Origin: CAZYQW01 sp964649825
Lineage (GTDB): Bacteria > Planctomycetota > B15-G4 > JADJEK01
Assembly: GCA_964649825.1 (NCBI GenBank)
Contig: CAZYQW010000115.1
Span: forward strand, 1 to 46,501
Reading direction: 5' to 3'
Length of the DNA: 46,501 bases
Numbering within the stretch: the first letter of the stretch is position 1; the number at the start of each line of letters is the position of its first letter. The notes under the pieces are model-generated. The model saw only the letters and a list, made by a program, of their open reading frames with translations. It did not search any database and had not been told where the DNA came from. Positions 1 through 8,081 of the stretch are shown here, one piece after another. The position numbers and the translations under genes are program-made.

Positions 1-389
1 TGCTGCACCTCCGAGCTCGTTGCATGGCATTGGCGTATGAGTTCGTCAACCAGCAGCGGCTCGACGCCGAGGCGCTCCTGCAGCCGGCCGACCAGATCGC
101 CGGGCGGCGGCGCAGCCACCGCAAGCGCCGCGGCTGGGGGCTGGGATGCCGGCAGCTCGCGCCGGCGCGGTCGCCTGATCGGCGCCGGGATCGCGTTCAA
201 AGCGCCGAGCGCAGCGCGGACGTCGGCGGCGCTCTCCACCAGGGTGGCGCCGTCGCGCAGCAGCTGGTTCGTGCCGTATCCCTTCCGTCGCACCATCGCC
301 TGCAGCTGGCCGGTGAGCGCCAGGAACTCACTCTCCCTGCCCTGCGCGATCTCCAGCGCCACCACCGATACCACTGATTGGTCAGCCAC
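1..389 (-). pseudogene. DprA/Smf C-terminal-like fragment, cut by the window edge
   Basis: Reading leftwards from a GTG at 389 (no in-frame stop to position 1) gives about 129 residues. They contain GTNQLLRDGATLVESAADV, which resembles the end of the DprA Rossmann domain, and then, after an Ala/Pro-rich linker, PLLVDELIRQCHATSSEV, which resembles the DprA winged-helix tail. DprA loads RecA onto incoming single-stranded DNA in natural transformation. The main part of the Rossmann fold is absent: upstream lies the end of the purine-nucleoside phosphorylase gene (stop at 428), and the frame has no long coding extension. The stretch after EIAQGRE, where DprA normally has its VFAVPG-type strand, is also unusual. 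I read it as a 5'-truncated remnant or a stand-alone C-terminal domain; a frameshifted assembly is possible. The 3' end is outside the window. Confidence 0.5.
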
Positions 390-427
390 ACACCCTCTCA
401 GATTCGCGTTCGTATCCGTCTTCGGGT

Positions 428-1258
428 TCAGATTCTGGCAATGATGCCGTTCAGCAGAGAGAGGAACCGGCCCCGCACCCGCTGCGCGGTCTCCAGCACC
501 TCGTCGTGGTTCAGCGGCCGCGGCAGCACGCCGGCCGCCAGGTTCGTGATGCACGAGATCCCGAGCACCTCGATCCCCATGTGCCGCGCGACGATCGCTT
601 CGGGCACCGTCGACATGCCGACCGCGTCGGCGCCGAGCGTGCGGAGCATGCGGATCTCCGCCGGCGTCTCGTAGGACGGGCCGGACAGCGCGGCGTAGAC
701 GCCGGACGCGAGCTCGATCGACCGCTCCGCCGCCGCCGCCGCGAGCGCGGCCCGCGCCGCCCGGTCATACGCCTCGCTCATGTCCGGGAAGCGGGCGCCG
801 AGTCGAGCGTCGTGGTGGCCGATGAGCGGATTCGTGCCCATCAGGTTGAGGTGGTCCTCGATCAGCATCAACGTGCCGGGATCCAGGTCGTCGCGGATGC
901 CGCCGGCCGCGTTCGTCACGATCAGGGCCTTCACGCCGAGCAGCGCCAGCGTGCGCGCGCCGAGCGTGACGCGGTCGAGGCCGTGCCCCTCGTAGAAGTG
1001 GACGCGGCCCGACAGCACCGCGACGCGGACGCCGCCGACGTGGCCGAACCGCAGCTCGCCCGCGTGTCCCTCCGCGCGCACCCTCGGGAAGTTCGGGATA
1101 TCGCCGTACGGAACGACCGCGGCGTCTTCCAGCTCGCGCACGAACGCGCCGAGGCCCGAGCCCAGGATCAAGCCGACGATCGGATCGCGCGCCGCCTCGC
1201 GCACCGCGAGGGACGCCTCCAGCGCCTCCTCGTACGCGTGGCTCACGTCGCCGCTCAT
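428..1258 (-). CDS. Purine-nucleoside phosphorylase, trimeric class
   Basis: 276 residues, full length for the trimeric (PunA/PNP) family, which phosphorolyses inosine and guanosine and their deoxy forms to base plus (deoxy)ribose-1-phosphate in the cytoplasm. Visible motifs: phosphate-binding GSGLG at residues 33-37, GRVHFYEGH at 84-92, TNAAGG at 115-120, GPSYETPAE at 193-201 with the base-contacting Glu at 201, GMSTVPE at 214-220, the purine-contacting Asn of ITN at about 239, and NHDE at 250-253. The ATG at 1258 overlaps the TGA of the upstream nucleoside transporter (ATGA), so the two are translationally coupled. It is the last intact gene of the deoA-nupC-PNP salvage unit. Confidence 0.95.
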   Translation of the reverse strand: MSGDVSHAYEEALEASLAVREAARDPIVGLILGSGLGAFVRELEDAAVVPYGDIPNFPRVRAEGHAGELRFGHVGGVRVAVLSGRVHFYEGHGLDRVTLGARTLALLGVKALIVTNAAGGIRDDLDPGTLMLIEDHLNLMGTNPLIGHHDARLGARFPDMSEAYDRAARAALAAAAAERSIELASGVYAALSGPSYETPAEIRMLRTLGADAVGMSTVPEAIVARHMGIEVLGISCITNLAAGVLPRPLNHDEVLETAQRVRGRFLSLLNGIIARI

Positions 1259-2508
1259 GACACGATCCCCGCCACCGCGGCGGTGACGCACGTGGTGAGG
1301 AATCCCGCGAGCATCGCCTTCAGGCCGAGCCGCGCCAGGTCCGAGCGGCGCCCCGGCGCCATCGCGCTGATTCCGCCGATCTGGATCGCGATGCTCGCGA
1401 AGTTCGCGAACCCGCAGAGCGCGTACGACGCCATCATGAACGAGCGCGGCGAGAGCTGCTCGCCCATCTGGCCGAGGTGGTCGAACGCGATGAACTCGGT
1501 GAGGACGATCTTCTCGCCGAGCAGCCGGCTCACCTGGAACACGTCGCCCGACTCGACACCCATCAGGAACGGGAGCGGCGCGAAGACGTACGACAGGATC
1601 CCTTCGATCGTGACCCCCTCGTACCCCAGGATCTCGCCGCCCCACCCGAGAATGTAGTTCCCGAGCTTCACCAGCGCCACGAACGCGAGCAGCATCGCGG
1701 CGACGTTGAGCACGAGCTTCATGCCGTCCGCCGCACCGCCCGCCGCCGCGTCGATCACGTTCGACGAGGTCTTCTCGACTCGGATCGACGCCCCGCCCGC
1801 GGTCTCGGACGCCTCGCTCTCCGGCACCAGGATCTTCGCGATCATCAGGCCGGCGGGCGCCGCCATCACCGAGGCGGCCATCAGGTGGCCCGCGATGTCG
1901 GGGAAGACGTCCTTCACCATGCCGACGTACGCGGCCATGACTCCGCCCGCGACCGTCGCGAAGCCGCCGGTCATGATCGCCATGATCTCGGAGCGCGTCA
2001 TCCGGTCGATGAACGGCCGCACCAGCAGCGGCGCCTCGGTCTGCCCGACGAAGATGTTCGCCGAGGCGGACAGCGTCTCGGCCCCCGACGTCTTCATGGT
2101 GCGCCGCATCACCCACGCGACGGCGCGCACGACGAGCTGCATGATCCCCAGGTGGTAGAGGATCGCCATCAGCGACGCGAAGAAGATGATCGTGGTCAGC
2201 GTCTGGGTGAAGAAGATGAAGCCGACCGTGTTCGGCGTGCCCGGTTCCGGCGCCAGGGGCCCGAAGACGAAGTGGGCGCCGTATTGCGAGAAGTCGAGCA
2301 AGCCGATGATGATCGTGTTGGCCTTCGCGAAGAACGCCTCGCCGAACTCCGTCTTCAGCACGATCCACGCGAACGCGAGCTGCAGCCCGAGTCCGAACCC
2401 GATGACGCGGGGTCGCACGAGCCGTTTGTGGCTGGAGAAGAGGAAGGCGAGCCCGAGCATCAACACGATGCCGATCGCGCCGCGCATCTTGAGCGCAAGG
2501 TCGTCCAA
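1255..2508 (-). CDS. nupC: Concentrative nucleoside transporter (CNT/NupC family)
   Basis: 417-residue polytopic inner-membrane protein that imports nucleosides with a cation (Na+ or H+). The family signature GQTEAPLLVRPF is at residues 155-166, preceded by ETLSASANIFV; a C-terminal ALCGFANFASIAIQIGG is also typical of CNT proteins. The start is a TTG at 2508. It is favoured over the ATG at 2487 because a strong ribosome binding site (GGGAGGT) lies about 6-8 bases upstream of the TTG, inside the end of the upstream phosphorylase gene. Flanked 4 bases downstream of pyrimidine phosphorylase and overlapping PNP, it supplies the substrates of both phosphorylases. Substrate range (purine, pyrimidine or both) cannot be read from sequence alone. 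Confidence 0.93.
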   Translation of the reverse strand: MDDLALKMRGAIGIVLMLGLAFLFSSHKRLVRPRVIGFGLGLQLAFAWIVLKTEFGEAFFAKANTIIIGLLDFSQYGAHFVFGPLAPEPGTPNTVGFIFFTQTLTTIIFFASLMAILYHLGIMQLVVRAVAWVMRRTMKTSGAETLSASANIFVGQTEAPLLVRPFIDRMTRSEIMAIMTGGFATVAGGVMAAYVGMVKDVFPDIAGHLMAASVMAAPAGLMIAKILVPESEASETAGGASIRVEKTSSNVIDAAAGGAADGMKLVLNVAAMLLAFVALVKLGNYILGWGGEILGYEGVTIEGILSYVFAPLPFLMGVESGDVFQVSRLLGEKIVLTEFIAFDHLGQMGEQLSPRSFMMASYALCGFANFASIAIQIGGISAMAPGRRSDLARLGLKAMLAGFLTTCVTAAVAGIVS

Positions 2509-2512
2509 CGTC

Positions 2513-3838
2513 CTACCTCCCGGCGCCGCGGCTCTTGGTGATGCGGTCGAGGATCAGCCGCGGGGCCGGCGCCGGCGTCGGACCGACGTGGAACGCGTCA
2601 CGGAGGCGCGCCTCGACCGCGGCGAACCGCACCTCGTCGTTGAAGACGGCGCTCAAGAGCGGTTCGCCCGCCGCGACCCGGTCGCCGATTCGCTTCTCGA
2701 CGTACAGCCCGACCGCGGGATCGATCGCGTCATCCATCGTCTCGCGCCCCGCGCCGAGCGCGTTGGCGGAGAGCCCGATCTCGCGCGTGTCGATGGCATG
2801 CACGAAACCGGCCGACGTCGCGGCGACGTCCCGGCGGTGCTTCGCGCGCGGCAGACGCGACTCGTCGTCGATGACGCCCGCGTCGCCGTCCTGCGCCTCG
2901 ATCGCGCGGCGGAACCGGTCCAGCGCGGAACCGTCCGCGAAGCTCGCGCGGATGCGGCGCCGCCCGTCGTCGAGGTCGTCCGCCAGGCCGGACAAGACGA
3001 GCATCTCGGCGCCGATCTCGACCACCAGGCGCGTGACGTCGTCGGGCCCCTCGCCGCGCAGGATGCGGATCGACTCCGCCACCTCGACCGCGTTTCCGAC
3101 CGCCTTGCCGAGGGGCTGCGACATGTCGGTCAGGAGCGCGACGGTGCGAACGGAGAGCCGCTCGGCGGTGGCGACGAGGGTCTCGGCCAGACGGCGCGCC
3201 GCGTCGGGGTCGGACAGGAACGCGCCGCTCCCCGTCTTCACGTCGAGCACGAGGCCGTCGATCCCCTCGGCGACCTTCTTGCTGAGGATGCTCGACGTGA
3301 TCAGCGGGATCGACTCGACGGTGCACGTCGCGTCGCGGAGCTGGTAGAGCTTCCGGTCGGCCGGGGCGAGGTCCTCGGTCGCGGCGCCGAACGCGAGGCC
3401 GAGGGTGCGGACCTGCTCCTTCAGCTCGCCGAGCGACAGCCCGACGCGGAAGCCCGGGATCGACTCGAGCTTGTCGAGCGTGCCGCCGGTGTGGCCCAGC
3501 GCGCGGCCCGAGATCATCGGCACGCGACCGCCGCAGGCGGCGACGGCCGGCGCGAGCGGCAGGGACACCTTGTCGCCGACGCCTCCGGTCGAGTGCTTGT
3601 CGACCTTCACCCCGTCGATGTCCGACAGATCGAGCCTCGCCCCGGAGCGCGTCATGGCGTCGGTGAGCGCGGCGGTCTCGGCGTCGTCCATGCCGCGGAA
3701 GTAGATCGCCATGAGGAGCGCGGCGGCCTGGTAGTCGGGCACCGTCCCGCGCGCGGTCCCCTCGACGAAACGGAACACCTCGTCCCGATCGAGGGCCTGG
3801 CCTTCGCGCTTCTTGCGGATTGCATCGAGGATCGACAT
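2513..3838 (-). CDS. deoA: Thymidine/pyrimidine-nucleoside phosphorylase
   Basis: 441 residues, essentially the length of E. coli DeoA. Phosphorolyses thymidine/deoxyuridine (and uridine if Pdp-like) to base plus (deoxy)ribose-1-phosphate. Family signatures: KVDKHSTGGVGDKVSLPLAP around residues 78-97 (phosphate site), SGRALGHTGGTLDKLESIPG around 110-129, LRDATCTVESIPLITSSI, and DVKTGSGAF (the deoxyribose/thymine-pocket region). The start ATG at 3838 gives the canonical N-terminus MSILDAIRKKREG; longer upstream extensions in the same frame do not look like family sequence. It opens the salvage triplet, followed after 4 bases by nupC. Distinguishing strict thymidine phosphorylase from the bacterial Pdp type needs an alignment. 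Confidence 0.93.
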   Translation of the reverse strand: MSILDAIRKKREGQALDRDEVFRFVEGTARGTVPDYQAAALLMAIYFRGMDDAETAALTDAMTRSGARLDLSDIDGVKVDKHSTGGVGDKVSLPLAPAVAACGGRVPMISGRALGHTGGTLDKLESIPGFRVGLSLGELKEQVRTLGLAFGAATEDLAPADRKLYQLRDATCTVESIPLITSSILSKKVAEGIDGLVLDVKTGSGAFLSDPDAARRLAETLVATAERLSVRTVALLTDMSQPLGKAVGNAVEVAESIRILRGEGPDDVTRLVVEIGAEMLVLSGLADDLDDGRRRIRASFADGSALDRFRRAIEAQDGDAGVIDDESRLPRAKHRRDVAATSAGFVHAIDTREIGLSANALGAGRETMDDAIDPAVGLYVEKRIGDRVAAGEPLLSAVFNDEVRFAAVEARLRDAFHVGPTPAPAPRLILDRITKSRGAGR

Positions 3839-3900
3839 CGCGGCGCGAGCATACGGGGTCGCCCCACGGTTCGAAAGGCCCCGAGCGTCCCGTTCCACGC

Positions 3901-4707
3901 CTACGTGGTCACGTCGCGGCGGCCGAACGCGAGCATCCCGATCGCCGCGGTCACGACGACCGTCCCCAGCGGGACGAGGACCGCCCACGCCGTCTCCCCC
4001 GGCTCGCGATAGACGCTCGTGCCCGCCGTCAGCTTCTCGACGCTCGCGAACGCGCTCGTGTCGTACGTGGTGACGAGCCACCGATCGAGCGGCTCGCCGA
4101 AGACGAACCCGACCGCGCCGATCGTGACGAGGACCAGGAGGCTGACCGACGTGGCGGTGGTCGCCTGTCGAAAGAGCGCCGACACGCAGAGCGCGACGCT
4201 CGACGTGGCGAAGACGGCGAGGTTCGTCACGAGGTACGCCAGCGCGAGGCTCGCGGTCAGGCTCGACGCGGAGTACGCCGGGCCCTGGAGGGTGATGTCG
4301 GCCACGTCCTCGAACCCGAGGAACGCGCCGCCGATCGCGCCGGCAAGCGCCGCGTCGACCACGGTGGCGAAGGTCGTCGCCACGAGGAGCACCGCGAGCT
4401 TGCCGAGATAGATCGAACCCCGCGCGATCGGCCGCGGCAGGAGCATCCGGAGCTGGCCGCGCTCGCCCTCGCCCGCGATCGACTGGGTGGCGAGGACGTA
4501 GAGGAGGAGCATCCAGACGACGAGCCCGTAGCCGGCCGAGCGCGCGACGAGGTAGAAGCCGTTGACGCGGAGGTCATCGAGCCCGTCCGCGATGCCGCCG
4601 GCGCGGATCTCGAGCAGCACGATCAGCTTCCAGACCACGAGCAGGACGATGCTGATGACGAGAAAGCCGCGCTGGGCGAGCAGCTTCCGGACCTCGATGC
4701 CGGTCAT
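3901..4707 (-). CDS. ABC-2 type transporter permease
   Basis: 268 residues with about six hydrophobic segments: one at the N-terminus after MTGIEVRKLLAQRG, then a segment around GYGLVVWMLLLYVLA followed by the short motif GERGQLRMLLPRPIAR typical of ABC-2 (NosY/CcmB-like) permeases, and a C-terminal pair. The start at 4707 is chosen because it lies 2 bases after the stop of the ATPase gene and matches the family N-terminus. Together with the ATPase it should form an exporter in the inner membrane; the substrate is unknown. The gene ends 62 bases before deoA, a gap short enough for one transcript. Confidence 0.85.
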   Translation of the reverse strand: MTGIEVRKLLAQRGFLVISIVLLVVWKLIVLLEIRAGGIADGLDDLRVNGFYLVARSAGYGLVVWMLLLYVLATQSIAGEGERGQLRMLLPRPIARGSIYLGKLAVLLVATTFATVVDAALAGAIGGAFLGFEDVADITLQGPAYSASSLTASLALAYLVTNLAVFATSSVALCVSALFRQATTATSVSLLVLVTIGAVGFVFGEPLDRWLVTTYDTSAFASVEKLTAGTSVYREPGETAWAVLVPLGTVVVTAAIGMLAFGRRDVTT

Positions 4708-4709
4708 CG

Positions 4710-5675
4710 TCAGCGTCCCGCCCACGTCGCCCCCTTCCCGGTCAGGTCGCGGTAGACGTCCTCGAGGGAGCGTCGCTCGCGCGTCATCTCGTAGACGTCG
4801 AGCCCTTCCGCGCACAACGTCCCGACCGCGCGCGCCGCGGTCGCGTCGTCGCCTTGGAACCGGAGCGTGACGCCGTCGCCCTCGACGTCGATGCCGGCGG
4901 ACGCAAGGAGCGCCCGCGCGCGTTTCCCGTCCGACGCGCGCAGCCGTACTGTCTCGCCCTCGGTCAACAACGCGTCGACCCGCCCCTCCGCGATCATCTT
5001 GCCGCGCTCGACGATGCCGACGCGGTTGCAGAGCGCCTCGACCTCGTAGAGGAGGTGGCTGGAGAGGAAGACGGTGCGCCCCCGTTCCTTGGCCTCGGCC
5101 AGCAGCAGGTCGCGCACCCCGACGATCCCGGCCGGATCGAGACCGTTCGTCGGCTCGTCGAGGATGAGCAGATCCGGGTCGCCGAGCAGCGCCTGCGCGA
5201 CGCCGAGGCGCTGCTTCATCCCGAGCGAGTAGTGGCGCACCTTGCGCTCGGCCGCATCCTCGAGTCCGAGCCGCGCGAGGACCGCGCGGCAGGCCGCGCG
5301 CTCGTTGTCCAGCCCGAGCAGCCGCGCGTGCATCGAGAGGTTCGCGAGGCCGCTCTGGTACTCGAAGAACGCCGGCGACTCGACGAGGAAGCCGATCCTG
5401 CGGAAGAGCTCGGTGGACGAAGTCCGGTCGAGGTCGCGGCCGAGCATCGAGACGCTCCCCTCGCTCTTCGCGACCAGGCGCGCGAGCACCTTGATCGTGG
5501 TCGTCTTGCCCGCCCCGTTCTGCCCCAGGAAGCCGTAGACGTCGCCGCGCTGGACGGTCAGATCGATGCCGCGGAGCACCTCGAACGCGCCGAAGCGCTT
5601 CACGAGCCCCGACACGACGATGCTCGACTCCGACTCGGGCGCCGCGGCTGCCGGCGCTCCTCCCGCGACCGCCAA
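4710..5675 (-). CDS. ABC transporter ATP-binding protein
   Basis: Up to 321 residues. Walker A GQNGAGKTTT at residues 51-60, Q-loop region FLVESPAFFEY, signature SLGMKQR at about 150-156, Walker B plus D-loop ILDEPTNGLDP at 171-181, H-loop SSHLL. The C-terminal extension of about 80 residues ending in SLEDVYRDLTGKG is typical of ATPases that pair with ABC-2 permeases. It energises the permease encoded immediately downstream (2-base gap). The annotated start is a TTG at 5675, 4 bases after the secretin stop; the Ala/Pro-rich first 17 residues are not conserved and a GTG about 20 codons in is a possible alternative. Specific substrate not evident. Confidence 0.92.
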   Translation of the reverse strand: MAVAGGAPAAAAPESESSIVVSGLVKRFGAFEVLRGIDLTVQRGDVYGFLGQNGAGKTTTIKVLARLVAKSEGSVSMLGRDLDRTSSTELFRRIGFLVESPAFFEYQSGLANLSMHARLLGLDNERAACRAVLARLGLEDAAERKVRHYSLGMKQRLGVAQALLGDPDLLILDEPTNGLDPAGIVGVRDLLLAEAKERGRTVFLSSHLLYEVEALCNRVGIVERGKMIAEGRVDALLTEGETVRLRASDGKRARALLASAGIDVEGDGVTLRFQGDDATAARAVGTLCAEGLDVYEMTRERRSLEDVYRDLTGKGATWAGR

Positions 5676-5679
5676 GCGG

Positions 5680-7047
5680 TCAGGCCCCCGGGTCGAACAG
5701 CGGGGCGCCGGGCTCGACGAGGCGCGGGGTGATGAAGAAAATCACCTGCGAGTGACGCTCGGTCACGGATCGCGTCTTGAACAAGTAGCCGAGCAGCGGG
5801 ATGTCGCCGAGGATCGGAATCTTGGTCACGAGCTCGATCTCGTCGGTGGTGATCAGGCCTCCGATGGCGAACGTCGTTCCGTCGCGGACGTTCACCACCG
5901 TCGAAGCGATCCGGCTGGAGATGATCGGGTTCAAGATACCGCTCGCCCCGGACTCGACGAACCCCGAGACGAAGGAAACCTCGGCCATCACGTCGATCTG
6001 GATCATGTCGTCCATGAGCAGGAACGGCGTGACGATCAGCTTGACGCCGGTGTCCTCGAACTTGGTCGTGATGTTCGTGATCTGTCCGTTCGTGCCGATG
6101 CTCGGGGTCTGCACCGGGATCCGACGACCGGTCTCGATCACCGCCCGGCTGCCGTTGATGACGGCCATCTTCGGAGCGGAGAGCACGTCGCTGTTCGCGC
6201 TGTTCTGGATCGCACGCAAGAAGAGCTGGAACTTCACGTCGTTCTGGAAGAACGCCAGCGCGAGGGTGCCGACCTGGCTCCCCGCAAGGAACGCGTTCGG
6301 ATCGAGGGGCGACTCGAGGAACGTGAAGGCGGTGTCGATGTCGTTCTTGCTGGGGAGCTGCGTCACCGTGCCGTCCGGGTTCAACTGCTCGCGGGGAGAT
6401 TTCTCCTTCGCGAACAGGTTGGCGCCGACTTCGATGCTGTCGTCGAAGTTGATCTCGACGACGCGGCCTTCGATCTCGATCTGCGGCGTCTCGGTCAGGA
6501 CCGCGGTCAGGAACTGATCGACCTCGAGCAGGACGTCCTCGCGGGCGGTGACCGTGAGGAGGTCGGAGACGTTCTCGACGCCCGGGTACATCGCGGCGAG
6601 CGCGCCGGTCGGCGGGACCTTGGGGCGCGGGTCCTTCTGCGCGCTGGGGATCAGGGTGACGATCGTGTCCGAGTCGGGGGCACCGGTCGCACGCGTATGC
6701 GCCTTGATCAGGCCCTCCATCAGCGGGCCGTTCCCGGCCCGAATCCAGTACATCCGCGTCAGGCGGCCGTCGACGGCCCGGATCGTCCGATGGCTGAACC
6801 GGTGGTAGGGGGACAGACGGCTCGCCGGCTCCTCGGCGAGCGCGGAGGGTGCGATCAGTCCGGGCGGCTCGGGAGGGAGCTCGGCCTCGACGGCTTCGGC
6901 GAGCGCGGGGACCCGCGCTTCGGCGGCGGGATAGGTGCGAACCTCCCGCTTGCGATGCAGCCCGTCCGGCGTCGCCAGCTCCGTCACGCAGGCGGTGAGG
7001 GCGACGACGCAGAGGAGGCCGCCCGTCAGACTCGCTTCTCGTCTCAC
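5680..7047 (-). CDS. Lipoprotein secretin (GspD/PilQ-like), second copy
   Basis: 455 residues. A lipoprotein signal peptide ends in the lipobox LTAC with Cys at residue 20. An N-domain (about 80-200) precedes the secretin core: VEINFDDSIEVGANLF, VLSAPKMAVINGSRAVIETG, ITTKFEDTGVKLIVTP, and the C-terminal secretin signature DGTTFAIGGLI followed by VTKIPILGDIPLLGYLF and VIFFITPRLV. Secretins form the gated outer-membrane ring of type II/III secretion and type IV pili. It is shorter in the N-domains than usual and lies far from the PilMNOP-GspE-GspF cluster, which carries its own secretin at 37949. Neighbours are an Skp/OmpH-like protein (upstream) and an ABC exporter (4 bases downstream), suggesting an envelope export role that cannot be specified. 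Confidence 0.88.
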   Translation of the reverse strand: MRREASLTGGLLCVVALTACVTELATPDGLHRKREVRTYPAAEARVPALAEAVEAELPPEPPGLIAPSALAEEPASRLSPYHRFSHRTIRAVDGRLTRMYWIRAGNGPLMEGLIKAHTRATGAPDSDTIVTLIPSAQKDPRPKVPPTGALAAMYPGVENVSDLLTVTAREDVLLEVDQFLTAVLTETPQIEIEGRVVEINFDDSIEVGANLFAKEKSPREQLNPDGTVTQLPSKNDIDTAFTFLESPLDPNAFLAGSQVGTLALAFFQNDVKFQLFLRAIQNSANSDVLSAPKMAVINGSRAVIETGRRIPVQTPSIGTNGQITNITTKFEDTGVKLIVTPFLLMDDMIQIDVMAEVSFVSGFVESGASGILNPIISSRIASTVVNVRDGTTFAIGGLITTDEIELVTKIPILGDIPLLGYLFKTRSVTERHSQVIFFITPRLVEPGAPLFDPGA

Positions 7048-7102
7048 CGGCGATCCCCTCCTGTTGGGGCAATGGGTGGAGCCAATCGTGCCGCCGGCGC
7101 GC

Positions 7103-7780
7103 TCAGCGTTTGATCCGCTTCAGCACCGCATCCGTGATATCGACCGCCTTGACGCCCTTCAGCCCCCCCTTCTCGACGACGACGTCCGCCCCCTCCTGAA
7201 GCGCGACGAGCTGGACCGCGACCTGGAAGTCCTCGTTCGCCTGGGCGATCAAGATGTGGTATCGCGCCTTGCTCTTCGAGACGCTCTCCTGCTTGATCTT
7301 CCGGTAGGCCGGAATCTCCGCGAACACCTTGTCGACGTCGACCACCACGAACTTCTGGGCGGTGGCCGGATCGCCGAAGACCACTTTTCCGGTGACGGTC
7401 GGGCCGCTCGCGTCCGCCGCCTCGTCGTCGGAACCGTCATCGCCGGTCGCGGGCTCGTCGGCCGCGGGTTCATTCGCCTTCGCGGCGTTGCGGTTCAGAC
7501 GCGCGGGGCGCAGCTTGGTACGACGCGCCGCCGTCGAGATCCGGCTCCTCCGACGCTGCTCGACCGCCTCGGCCTTCTCCTTCCGAGAGACTTCCTCATC
7601 CCGAGAGACTTCGCCCGCCTCGGGTCCCGGCTCGGCTTCAGCCGGCGCGGCGGGCACGGCCGGGGCCGCCTCGGCTTTGGGGGGCTTGTCCTTGTCGCCG
7701 GCTGGACCCGCGACGACGCTTCCGCCGGCGGCGGCCCAGATGCCAAGGACGAGGGTCGGAAGAGTCATGCGATTCCACAT
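7103..7780 (-). CDS. Skp/OmpH-like periplasmic protein with short coiled coil
   Basis: 225 residues. A signal peptide (MTLPTLVLGIWAAAGGSVVAG after MWNR) is followed by a long low-complexity Ala/Pro/Glu/Lys region (about 25-140) and a C-terminal OmpH-type domain: FVVVDVDKVFAEIPAYRKIK ... ALQEGADVVVEKGG ... VKAVDITDAVLKRIK. These are the paired beta-strand and DxTD(A/K)VL elements that frame the tentacle coiled coil of Skp, the periplasmic chaperone for outer-membrane proteins. Here the tentacle between them is only about 40 residues, much shorter than in Skp. The start is ATG 7780 or ATG 7768 (MTLPT); neither has a strong ribosome binding site. It precedes a secretin gene by 55 bases, so it may chaperone that protein (inference). 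Confidence 0.65.
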   Translation of the reverse strand: MWNRMTLPTLVLGIWAAAGGSVVAGPAGDKDKPPKAEAAPAVPAAPAEAEPGPEAGEVSRDEEVSRKEKAEAVEQRRRSRISTAARRTKLRPARLNRNAAKANEPAADEPATGDDGSDDEAADASGPTVTGKVVFGDPATAQKFVVVDVDKVFAEIPAYRKIKQESVSKSKARYHILIAQANEDFQVAVQLVALQEGADVVVEKGGLKGVKAVDITDAVLKRIKR

Positions 7781-7959
7781 ATTCGAATTCTCATCTTCGG
7801 ACGGACCGGTCACCGCGAATCGGGCCCCCGCCGGATGGGAACCAGCCTGGGGAAACGAGCTCTGAGACCGTCTGAATCCGGAAAAACCCCGCGGCGTTCC
7901 GCATATCAAACCTCGGACCAAACCATGGACCGACTGAATAAACTCGGGGATACGGATCT

Positions 7960-7978
7960 AACTATATTCAATATAGTT
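7960..7978. promoter_or_regulatory. Perfect 19-bp palindrome, probable operator
   Basis: AACTATATTCAATATAGTT: two perfect 9-base arms around a central C. It lies in an AT-rich island of an otherwise very GC-rich sequence and covers the predicted transcription start of the minus-strand promoter at 7980-8008, the position expected for a repressor operator. No cognate regulator gene is adjacent. Confidence 0.5.
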
Positions 7979-7979
7979 G

Positions 7980-8008
7980 TTTATAAATCTTGTACACGCG
8001 CGTCTTAA
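7980..8008 (-). promoter_or_regulatory. Putative sigma-70-like promoter for the Skp-like/secretin/ABC run
   Basis: On the minus strand, TTAAGA (8008-8003), a 17-base spacer, then TATAAA (7985-7980). The predicted start near 7973 leaves a leader of roughly 190 bases before the ATG at 7780. The 301-base gap 7781-8081 holds this promoter, the palindrome and no convincing gene. Confidence 0.4.
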
Positions 8009-8081
8009 TTATGGTCTTATTTCGCCACATTCCGGCACACCGTCGAAAACCGGCGCAGATGCCGTTGTCCGTTGGGTTTTG

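Noticed and set aside
506..1657. Long plus-strand open frame opposite PNP and the transporter
   Set aside because: An antisense open frame caused by high GC and codon bias; Arg/Ala-rich translation without any domain, while the minus strand carries clear enzyme motifs. The same holds for the other long plus-strand frames opposite known genes.
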